DNA of 8,020 bases from the NCBI GenBank assembly GCA_016780605.1, contig JADHLS010000218.1, positions 1-8,020 of the forward strand. The letters run 5' to 3'. Shown in pieces: positions 1 to 4,165 of this stretch; position 1 is the stretch's first letter, and every line of letters begins with the position of its first letter. Source of the DNA: Reyranella sp. (lineage in GTDB: Bacteria; Pseudomonadota; Alphaproteobacteria; Reyranellales; Reyranellaceae). The notes below the pieces were generated by a model that was not told the origin of the DNA, did not search any database, and saw only the letters and a program-made list of their open reading frames with translations. The translations under genes and the position numbers were made by a program.

Positions 1-183
1 CGCTGCGCTTTCGTCGAGCTCCTCGCTGTAGCGGCTGAGGCGCCGGCGGTCGCCCTCGTCGGTCGTGAGATCGATCAGGCGTCGCGCGCGGCGGGCAAGG
101 TCGCGCATCGCATCGGCCTGCTTGAGGATCGCCTCTTTGCTCGGGGGGCGAACGGTGGGTGCCGACAGGGACTTTTCGAACAT
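1..183 (-). CDS. small hypothetical protein, N-terminal part (runs off the left edge)
   Basis: The first 61 codons of a minus-strand gene are present, open to the window edge without a stop. ATG is at 183-181, preceded by a good ribosome-binding site (AAGGAGA, 188-194 on the complementary strand) 4 bases before the start. The visible protein begins MFEKSLSAP and is followed by a charged stretch rich in Arg, Asp and Glu (residues about 17-60). That stretch is predicted helical and has the look of a small soluble coiled-coil protein. There is no signal peptide or membrane segment. Small helical proteins of this size and composition are common hypotheticals in alphaproteobacteria, and I do not recognise a named family. 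It lies downstream of the csp gene on the same strand, but the 148-bp gap suggests its own promoter. The C-terminus is unknown. Confidence 0.72.
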   Translation of the reverse strand, partial: MFEKSLSAPTVRPPSKEAILKQADAMRDLARRARRLIDLTTDEGDRRRLSRYSEELDESAA

Positions 184-331
184 GTCGTCTCCTTGGTGGC
201 GCCTGCCGCCCCGGTACAGACGCGTTACAGAGCATCGGGGCGTCGATGGTATTCCAGCGCCAAGGACCCCGCAGGTTGCCAGCCAAGCTGCCGTGCAAGC
301 TGCCAGGGGGCCTTCGCCGTTGTGGAGTCGA

Positions 332-544
332 TCAGCCGACCCGCTTCAGGTTGTCGGCCGACAACTTGCCGCTGCGCCGATCGGTGACCAGATCGAACTC
401 GATCTTCTGCCCTTCGACCAGCTGGCCGAGGCCCGCGCGCTCGACGGCGCTGATATGCACGAAGGCGTCCTTGCCGCCGTCATCGGGCTGGATGAAGCCA
501 AAGCCTTTGGTCGCGTTGAACCACTTCACGGTTCCCGTCGTCAT
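332..544 (-). CDS. cold-shock protein, CspA family
   Basis: A 70 aa protein with a single cold-shock (OB-fold) domain filling its length, the usual size for bacterial Csp proteins. These bind single-stranded RNA and DNA and act as RNA chaperones in the cytoplasm. Visible motifs are TGTVKWFN at the N-terminus, RNP1-like KGFGFI (about residues 13-18) and RNP2-like DAFVHIS (about 25-31). The usual later segment [10 protein letters not shown] and a Lys/Arg-containing end follow. ATG at 544 was chosen because MTTGTVKWF is the family start; the open frame extends 34 codons upstream but that extension is unlike Csp. A purine-rich GAAAGG lies about 9 bases upstream. The gene is divergent from the XRE-like gene and appears to have a leader of roughly 130-140 nt with a stable hairpin. 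Several csp paralogues are usual per genome, so I do not assign a letter. Confidence 0.96.
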   Translation of the reverse strand: MTTGTVKWFNATKGFGFIQPDDGGKDAFVHISAVERAGLGQLVEGQKIEFDLVTDRRSGKLSADNLKRVG

Positions 545-573
545 GGGAAAGCCTTTCACTCGGTAGCATGCTC

Positions 574-594
574 GCCCGCCCGGAGAGGGCAGGC
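574..594 (-). promoter_or_regulatory. hairpin in the csp 5' leader
   Basis: On the minus strand GCCTGCCC (594-587) can pair with GGGCGGGC (581-574) across a 5-base loop. This gives an 8-bp GC-rich stem with one G-U pair, 29 bases before the csp ATG. Csp messages typically carry long structured leaders that act in temperature-dependent control. A role here is inferred from position only. Confidence 0.4.
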
Positions 595-676
595 CGTCGA
601 ATGCGCATATTCGTCGGGAGCAAGTCGGAGGCAGGCGCCAACTCAAAACGCGGGCACGGCCAAGTCGTCAGTCCGT

Positions 677-690
677 CTATCGACCGATAG
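677..690. promoter_or_regulatory. operator-like palindrome CTATCG-AC-CGATAG
   Basis: A perfect inverted repeat with 6-bp arms and a 2-bp centre lies in the divergent csp/XRE interval. It overlaps the candidate csp -10 and start point, where a repressor would act. Its centre is about 31 bp from that of the next palindrome, roughly three helical turns. The binding protein is unknown; the neighbouring XRE-like protein is an obvious candidate. Confidence 0.35.
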
Positions 691-719
691 GATATGGGCG
701 CTAAGGACTTGCATTGCAA
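689..719 (-). promoter_or_regulatory. candidate csp promoter
   Basis: On the minus strand TTGCAA (719-714) and TATCCT (694-689) stand 19 bases apart. An alternative -10, CATATC (696-691), gives a 17-base spacer. Transcription would start near 682, giving a leader of about 138 nt, consistent with the long leaders usual for csp genes. Both elements overlap palindromes (708-720 and 677-690). The prediction is by eye and the spacer is long, so confidence is modest. Confidence 0.3.
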
Positions 720-720
720 G
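708..720. promoter_or_regulatory. operator-like palindrome CTTGCATTGCAAG
   Basis: A perfect 13-bp palindrome (6-bp arms, single central base) overlaps the candidate -35 of the csp promoter. With the palindrome at 677-690 it forms a pair on the same face of the helix. Function is inferred from position and symmetry only. Confidence 0.33.
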
Positions 721-767
721 CAACATCGCCCGTTCCGGCGCCGCGGCCGAAGGTGCACTTTCGAGCT

Positions 768-804
768 GAAACGGCGGCCTGCGCTTGAAAGCCCGGGCCG
801 TTTC
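768..804 (+). promoter_or_regulatory. inverted repeat immediately before the XRE-like gene
   Basis: GAAACGGC (768-775) and GCCGTTTC (797-804) are perfect 8-bp complements separated by 21 bases. The repeat ends 4 bases before the ribosome-binding site (AAGGA, 809-813) of the gene starting at 820. It could be a leader hairpin that affects translation or a dyad operator. A terminator is less likely because no run of T follows. Confidence 0.4.
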
Positions 805-819
805 GCCCAAGGATGATCG

Positions 820-1071
820 ATGAACCAGACCCAAAACGTCGCCGACCTCTCGAACCGCCGCCGCCGACTCGGCGCCTCGCGCGAGACCATGGCCGCGGGG
901 CTTGGCCTTGCCGTCGACATCGTCAAGGCGATCGAGGACGGCGCGGCATCCGATGACGAGCACGACCGCTACAGCGCCTGGCTCGGCCGCATCGAGGCGT
1001 GGCCGGCGGATGTGCGGGCGCGGCAGTTCCTTGTTGCCGGAAAGGGCGGCCGCTTCGAGGCCGAAGGGTAG
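820..1071 (+). CDS. small XRE-like helix-turn-helix protein
   Basis: An 83 aa cytoplasmic protein. Residues about 11-41 read as a helix-turn-helix of the Cro/CI (XRE) type: a basic run NRRRRLG, then ASRETMAAGLGL, a turn, and VDIVKAIEDG, matching the usual 'R..LG.S...LA..LG.....V..IE.G' pattern. The second half (YSAWLGRIEAWP) is an amphipathic helix often seen after the motif in small alphaproteobacterial proteins. There is no separate effector domain. ATG at 820 is preceded by AAGGA at 809-813. It is divergent from the csp gene across a 275-bp interval with several dyads, so it may control itself or its neighbour; that is inference. The next plus-strand frame begins about 130 bp downstream, so it may or may not be cotranscribed with the cluster. 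Confidence 0.82.
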   Translation: MNQTQNVADLSNRRRRLGASRETMAAGLGLAVDIVKAIEDGAASDDEHDRYSAWLGRIEAWPADVRARQFLVAGKGGRFEAEG

Positions 1072-1203
1072 GGCGTCGCTTGCGCTTTGCCGCGATAATA
1101 CCCATCTTCGACTGATCGTCGGCAGCGACCTCCGGGCGCCGGCGGCTGAGAGACAGAGGCCCAGCCTCAAGCTCCCGCCTGACCAGCCCGACCATGGTGA
1201 CCC

Positions 1204-1383
1204 CTGCGCCGCCAGTCCCACGCCGTTGAGCGGCTCGTCCGCCGGGAGCTCGCGCTCCTGCGTGAGCTCGGGCGCGACCGCCGCCTTGCCTCCACCCGTC
1301 TCGCACCGCTGATCCGCAGCGGGCCTCTCGCCCTTGGCCGGGCGTTGCCGCGGCGCCGACGGCCGGCTGCGGAGCGTGCGTGA
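1204..1383 (+). CDS. putative small basic protein without a standard start codon
   Basis: An open frame runs from just after an in-frame TGA (1198-1200) to TGA at 1381-1383, which overlaps the ATG of the next gene (TGATG). About four fifths of its codons end in G or C, like real genes here. It encodes an Arg/Leu-rich helical peptide (for example VERLVRRELALLRELG, then LIRSGPLALG). No ATG, GTG or TTG lies near the front; the first possible start is CTG at 1204. A nearby ATG (1194) is in another frame and reads MVTPAPPVPRR before a TGA at 1227. The frame could be a real gene with a CTG start, a gene broken by a one-base change, a product of +1 frameshifting, or chance. The stretch 1072-1193 before it shows no convincing gene or promoter. 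Confidence 0.35.
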   Translation: MRRQSHAVERLVRRELALLRELGRDRRLASTRLAPLIRSGPLALGRALPRRRRPAAERA

Positions 1384-1658
1384 TGCCAAGACCGGGCACC
1401 GCGCTCTCCACCAGTGAAGAGATCACGCTGCGCCGAGTCGCGCACGGCCAGTCCGATATCGGGCGCCTGCCGGCCGAGGACCTGGCGCGCCTGCGCTGGC
1501 TCATGCTCGTCGATGGGCAGGCCGGCCGGCCGAAGCTGACGTCGGAAGGGCGGCGACGCTTCGAGGAACTTGCCAAGCCGATTCCGTTCAGCACGTTCGA
1601 TGCCGAAGGCACGCTCAGCAGCCTGGTCAAACGCCTGCAGGCGCGAACCCGCAAATGA
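1383..1658 (+). CDS. conserved-type hypothetical protein with winged-helix-like C-terminal half
   Basis: A 91 aa protein from ATG 1383; a GTG one codon earlier (1380) is an alternative start. GGAG at 1371-1374 gives normal spacing to the ATG. The opening (STSEEITLRRVAHGQ) and the pattern AEDLARLRWLMLVDGQ followed by GRPKLTSEGRRRFEEL resemble small alphaproteobacterial hypotheticals. The 'L.L...G..RF..L' segment resembles the recognition helix plus wing of winged-helix proteins, but no full DNA-binding domain is certain. It is soluble, with no signal peptide. Its start overlaps the stop of the preceding frame, and its stop overlaps the next start by ATGA (1655-1658), so it is probably translationally coupled within one message. 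Function is unknown. Confidence 0.75.
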   Translation: MPRPGTALSTSEEITLRRVAHGQSDIGRLPAEDLARLRWLMLVDGQAGRPKLTSEGRRRFEELAKPIPFSTFDAEGTLSSLVKRLQARTRK

Positions 1659-2251
1659 CCTTCCCCATCCCCTCGGACGCTCCTGTGGCGGATGCTCCTG
1701 CGGCCGGCTCGCTGTCACGCCATCTGCCGTCGGGCTGCACCATACGGCGGGCGATCGCGGGCGATGCCGAGCGCGTCGCCGGTCTCCTGCGCGAGGCCGA
1801 TCGCCAGGAGATGGAAGCGCTCGAGGGACGGCCCGCGCTCGCCGTGCTGCAGGAGTGGATGAGCGGCGCCAGCCGCGTTCTGATCGCGCACGGCGATGCG
1901 GTGGCGATCTTCGGCATCACGGCCTGCACCGTCCACGGTGCCGACTCGCACGATAAGCAGCATGGCGAGCAGCATGGTGAGCAGCACCAACCGCGTGCCG
2001 CGACGCCATGGGTCGCCATGGCATCGACCCTTGACCACGAAGACCTGGTCGACGTGCTGTGGCTGTCGCGTTTCCAGGTCGATGCCTGGCAACGGCGCTG
2101 GCCGGTGCTGCTCACGGTATGCGACACCCGCAATCGCTTCCGCGGTCAATGGCTCGACTGGCTGGGCTTCGAGCGTCGCGGCCGGGTCGAGCGTTTCGGC
2201 GCCGCCGGCATCCCGTTCGACCTTCACGTCCGCCTGCGCGTCCTGCAATGA
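1655..2251 (+). CDS. GNAT-fold-like protein, resembling phage-type acetyltransferase/DUF2833 proteins
   Basis: A 198 aa protein. After an N-terminal tail (1-27), residues about 28-90 read as the GNAT opening: TIRRAIAGDAERVAGLLREAD, an alpha helix with READRQEMEALEGRP, then VLIAHGDAVAIFGIT as paired strands. The later part (about 122-185) has PWVAMAS, a helical WLSRFQVDAWQRRWPVL, then DTRNRFRGQWLDWLGFERRGR, the typical C-terminal GNAT signature. A similar layout is found in phage and prophage proteins of the DUF2833/internal-virion type. I assign this by pattern memory, so catalytic acetylation is not shown. Residues about 94-112 form a His-rich insert with the repeat HGEQ-HGEQ-HQ. The start overlaps the upstream stop (ATGA) and its own stop overlaps the next start (ATGA, 2248-2251). 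No other phage structural genes are nearby. Confidence 0.72.
   Translation: MTFPIPSDAPVADAPAAGSLSRHLPSGCTIRRAIAGDAERVAGLLREADRQEMEALEGRPALAVLQEWMSGASRVLIAHGDAVAIFGITACTVHGADSHDKQHGEQHGEQHQPRAATPWVAMASTLDHEDLVDVLWLSRFQVDAWQRRWPVLLTVCDTRNRFRGQWLDWLGFERRGRVERFGAAGIPFDLHVRLRVLQ
1956..1991 (+). repeat. in-frame 12-bp tandem repeat, three copies
   Basis: AGCAGCATGGCG (1956-1967), AGCAGCATGGTG (1968-1979) and a degenerate third copy AGCAGCACCAAC (1980-1991) lie in the GNAT-like gene. They encode the His/Gln/Glu-rich loop around residues 101-112. The two clean copies differ by one base, so length variation by slippage would stay in frame. Confidence 0.75.
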
Positions 2252-2577
2252 ACCGGCCCTTGCGCGGCTCGATGAGGCATCTCGGCACGCTGCGCGGCCG
2301 CGGCACGCTCAGCTGCGACGGTATCGTGCTGGGCGCCGCCGATTACGAGATCGACGGCTTCTGCACTCGCCCGGGCGAAGTCGTGGGATCGGGCGAGATC
2401 ACGATGGCGCCGGCCGAGCTCGCCAATGCCTTCGGCCGGCGCGACCTCGAACTTGCGACCGAAGATGGCATGGTCCTCAGCCTTCGCTTCTCGGGCGGGC
2501 GGCTTGGCTCCCGGGCCGCTGCCGCGCATGCCGACATCACCGGCGGACTGCCCGCCGAAGATGCCTGGCGCCGCTGA
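2248..2577 (+). CDS. conserved-type hypothetical protein, last gene of the coupled cluster
   Basis: A 109 aa soluble protein. ATG at 2248 overlaps the preceding stop (ATGA). A second ATG at 2272 (MRHLGTLRGRG) may be the real start, because the preceding residues look unlike the rest and the strand pattern begins there. It reads as a run of short beta strands: HLGTLRGRGTLSC, then ADYEIDGFCTRPGEVVGSGEI, then LELATEDGMVLSLRFSG. A helical APAELANAF lies between, and the end is GLPAEDAWRR. This suggests a small beta-barrel or sandwich domain. There is no signal peptide or membrane segment. I recall similar short hypotheticals in Bradyrhizobium-like genomes but no assigned function. Its stop lies 2 bp from the stop of the convergent lipoprotein gene. 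Confidence 0.75.
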   Translation: MNRPLRGSMRHLGTLRGRGTLSCDGIVLGAADYEIDGFCTRPGEVVGSGEITMAPAELANAFGRRDLELATEDGMVLSLRFSGGRLGSRAAAAHADITGGLPAEDAWRR

Positions 2578-2579
2578 CG

Positions 2580-2702
2580 TCACTGGTTGGCGAAACCAGG
2601 CGCTCTCATCACGAAGCCGCGGGCGCGGAATTCACTGTCGCAGGAGGCGAGCAGCACCACCAGCGGCATCAGAAGGCGCAGTACAACGCGGAAGGATCGC
2701 AT
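2580..2702 (-). CDS. 40 aa small lipoprotein
   Basis: A very short envelope lipoprotein. The signal peptide (MRSFRVVLRLLMPLVVLLAS) has a basic N-region and a hydrophobic core, followed by the lipobox LASC with Cys at residue 21. The mature part is only 20 residues (CDSEFRARGF then VMRAPGFANQ). Asp at position +2 would favour retention in the inner membrane under the E. coli Lol rule, though that rule is not universal. ATG at 2702 is supported by a strong ribosome-binding site (GAGGAG about 6 bases upstream on the minus strand). The frame extends upstream to 2792, but that part is not signal-like. It converges with the preceding cluster and is divergent from the exoD-like gene. The role is unknown, and no similarity to entericidins is clear beyond size. 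Confidence 0.72.
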   Translation of the reverse strand: MRSFRVVLRLLMPLVVLLASCDSEFRARGFVMRAPGFANQ

Positions 2703-2738
2703 GGCCTTCTCCTCTGCAGGTGAGGCCCACGCCGGCAT

Positions 2739-2751
2739 CGGTGGTACACCG
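2739..2751. promoter_or_regulatory. inverted repeat CGGTG-GTA-CACCG upstream of the lipoprotein gene
   Basis: Perfect 5-bp arms flank a 3-bp centre. An overlapping alternative pairs GCCGG (2731-2735) with CCGGC (2749-2753). It lies 36 bp upstream of the lipoprotein ATG in the divergent interval, where an operator could sit. Support is symmetry and position only. Confidence 0.25.
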
Positions 2752-2761
2752 GCGGCCTCAT

Positions 2762-2788
2762 CACGTCCATCTGGGCACGTCCATCTGG
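2762..2788. repeat. tandem 14-bp duplication
   Basis: CACGTCCATCTGG occurs at 2762-2774 and again at 2776-2788 with one base between, a period of 14. It lies in the divergent interval between the lipoprotein and exoD-like genes. On the minus strand each copy includes TGGACG, and the nearer copy has TACCAC 17 bases downstream, a weak promoter-like pair. Confidence 0.7.
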
Positions 2789-2835
2789 CCATTGCGCGGT
2801 CAGCCAGCCGGTCTCACATTCCATGCGCTTCTTGA

Positions 2836-3462
2836 TTGCCAGGGAGTTGCGCACTGGTCCTGGAACGCGACGCCTCCTCCCAGCCCGTCCCGACGTCGGT
2901 CCATCTCGCGCGCATGCTGGACCGGGCGCCGAGCGGCCGCGTGCCTGTGCACTGGCTGCTGGAGGAGCTCGGCGAGCGTTCGTTCGGGCTAACGCTGCTG
3001 GTGATGGCCGTGATCGGCCTGCTGCCCGGCCTGTCGACCCTGGTCGGCCTGCTGCTGGCCTGGCCCGCCATCCAGCTCATGCTCGGTCATGACGCGGCCG
3101 CGCTGCCGCGGGTGATTGCGCGGCGCGAGATCGACGTCGAGCGGCTGGCCCGTGTCATCGCCGTGATCGTGCCGCTCCTCGCCCGCGCCGAGCGCCTGAT
3201 CCGCCCGCGCTGGCCGGAGCTGTTCGGTACACTGCGCCCGCTGGTCGGCGCGGCGACGCTGCTGGTGGGCCTGACGTTCGCGGCACCGGTACCCTTCGGG
3301 CAGGTCGTGCCGGCGGCGGTCGTCATGCTGCTGGCGGTCGCCTACCTCGAAGATGACGGTTTCGCCCTGCTGCTCGCGCTCGGAGCCGCGCTCGGCTCGC
3401 TCGCCCTCACCGGTGTCGCCGTGTGGGGCGCGGTCGAGACCATCGACTGGATCGATCCGTAG
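2836..3462 (+). CDS. exoD: ExoD-family integral membrane protein (exopolysaccharide synthesis, ExoD)
   Basis: Up to 208 aa. The family is named for Sinorhizobium ExoD, which affects exopolysaccharide production and alkali tolerance; its molecular activity is unclear. Family features seen are VHWLLEELGERSFGL leading into a first membrane hairpin (about residues 50-83, with LLPG and the following WPAIQLMLG). A basic cytosolic segment follows (VIARREIDVERLARV, then ERLIRPRWP, about 93-127). Then comes PVPFGQVVPAAVVMLLAVAYLEDDGF (about 151-176), and a last hydrophobic pair reaching residue 200. The N-terminus is uncertain. TTG at 2836 is the first standard start but lacks a clear ribosome-binding site. 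AGGGAG at 2841-2846 would best serve CTG at 2854. The first in-frame ATG (2914) would cut into the conserved region. The last 121 bp overlap a convergent gene. Confidence 0.88.
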   Translation: MPGSCALVLERDASSQPVPTSVHLARMLDRAPSGRVPVHWLLEELGERSFGLTLLVMAVIGLLPGLSTLVGLLLAWPAIQLMLGHDAAALPRVIARREIDVERLARVIAVIVPLLARAERLIRPRWPELFGTLRPLVGAATLLVGLTFAAPVPFGQVVPAAVVMLLAVAYLEDDGFALLLALGAALGSLALTGVAVWGAVETIDWIDP

Positions 3463-3758
3463 AGCTCGGGATGCGCCAGGTAGATCTCGCGATCCCACCT
3501 GTAGGCCTCGCGCGTCAGCGGATGGACGAAAGCGATCTCGTCCTCGATCCAGAACAGGGCCCATTCGCGCCCATCGTCACAGGTCGCGATCTCGCCGAGA
3601 TCCTGCGGGCTGCCGATCTTCAGGACCGATTGGCAGGGAACGCCGTGGCGCTCGAGAAAGCGGCGAGCGACGCCTGTCAGATCCCCGGCGACGGCGCTGC
3701 CGCAGACAAGCAGGGCGCCGAGCTTGGCAAACACCAGACGTGGTCGCAACATTCGCAT
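3342..3758 (-). CDS. exported hypothetical protein overlapping exoD
   Basis: A 138 aa protein with a signal peptide (MRMLRPRLVFAKLGALLVCG, then SAVA before GD, cleavage near residue 24). The mature domain (about 25-105) includes ARRFLERHGVPCQSVLKIG, LGEIATCDDGREWALFWIE and LTREAYRWDREIYLAHPELYG. Cys42 and Cys60 could form a periplasmic disulfide. From about residue 99 the gene lies antisense to the end of exoD, and the residues after 105 are low-complexity (Thr, Ala, Ser, Pro, Arg). They look like read-through of a lost stop rather than a domain. ATG at 3758 has a G-rich stretch upstream as a modest ribosome-binding site. I know no function. The strand, signal peptide and domain-like core make it very probably real; the natural C-terminus is doubtful. 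Confidence 0.7.
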   Translation of the reverse strand: MRMLRPRLVFAKLGALLVCGSAVAGDLTGVARRFLERHGVPCQSVLKIGSPQDLGEIATCDDGREWALFWIEDEIAFVHPLTREAYRWDREIYLAHPELYGSIQSMVSTAPHTATPVRASEPSAAPSASSRAKPSSSR

Positions 3759-3818
3759 GGTGCCCCCGAAGTCCTGAGGCTGGAACCGCGACTACCCGCG
3801 ATGGCACCGATGTACTCT

Positions 3819-3850
3819 GCCGACGCAGTCGGCGCGGTGGCAAATGCCAC
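3819..3850. promoter_or_regulatory. two adjacent perfect palindromes between minus-strand genes
   Basis: GCCGAC-GCA-GTCGGC (3819-3833) and GTGGCA-AA-TGCCAC (3837-3850) lie 3 bp apart in the 124-bp gap between the small gene ending at 3883 and the exported-protein gene starting at 3758. No T-run follows either on either strand, so a terminator is not favoured. They may be operator sites for the exported-protein gene. Function is unproven. Confidence 0.35.
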
Positions 3851-3882
3851 ATGCGATGACGGCAAAGCGTGGCGTCGCCCGC

Positions 3883-4074
3883 TCAGCGTGTCGACGACTG
3901 CGGCGCGTCTGGCCCTGCACGCGTGGCGAGCACGTCGTAAATTCGTGCGATCTCGAGCATGCCGCGTCGCGGCGCGCTCTGGCTCATCCGTCTTGCGGTG
4001 TCGCGCGATTCCTCAGCGCGCGCGCGCCAGTAGAGAGCGTTGCGCCCCTCGACGCCCGTCAACTCGATTTCCAT
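3883..4074 (-). CDS. small soluble hypothetical protein
   Basis: A 63 aa protein from ATG 4074; a GTG four codons upstream (4086) is an alternative. The core YWRARAEESRDTARRMSQ, then APRRGMLEIARIYDVLATRA, forms two probable amphipathic helices. This matches a very common type of alphaproteobacterial small hypothetical ('W...AEE.R..A..M......K..ML.IA..Y..LA.RA'). No function is known for that type. There is no signal peptide or membrane segment. GGGG about 7 bases before the ATG is a weak ribosome-binding site. It lies 124 bp upstream of the exported-protein gene on the same strand and 79 bp downstream of glgX, whose message could read into it. No clear terminator was seen in 4087-4165. Confidence 0.72.
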   Translation of the reverse strand: MEIELTGVEGRNALYWRARAEESRDTARRMSQSAPRRGMLEIARIYDVLATRAGPDAPQSSTR

Positions 4075-4165
4075 CTCGCACCCCACTCACGTATCCCACA
4101 CCGCGATAGTGGCAAAGAGGGCCCCTCCCCGATGTGACTTCTTGGTGGCCGCACGGTGCGACGCG

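Noticed and set aside
281..312. Direct repeat CAAGCTGCC (twice) downstream of csp
   Set aside because: It is only 9 bp, not symmetrical and not linked to a clear hairpin, so it is compatible with chance in GC-rich DNA.
65..769. 234-codon plus-strand open frame
   Set aside because: It runs antisense through the csp gene and the partial gene at 1-183, and its sequence is Arg/Ala-rich without domain features.
1094..1099. GATAAT as a -10 promoter element before the cluster
   Set aside because: The only TTG-type -35 nearby (1080-1085) is just 8 bases away, which is far too close.
643..1389. 248-codon minus-strand open frame
   Set aside because: It is antisense to the XRE-like gene and to the coding-like frame at 1204-1383. 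The protein is compositionally biased, with no recognisable motif.
1715..2248. 177-codon minus-strand open frame
   Set aside because: It is antisense to the GNAT-like gene, which has better motifs and stop/start coupling on both sides.
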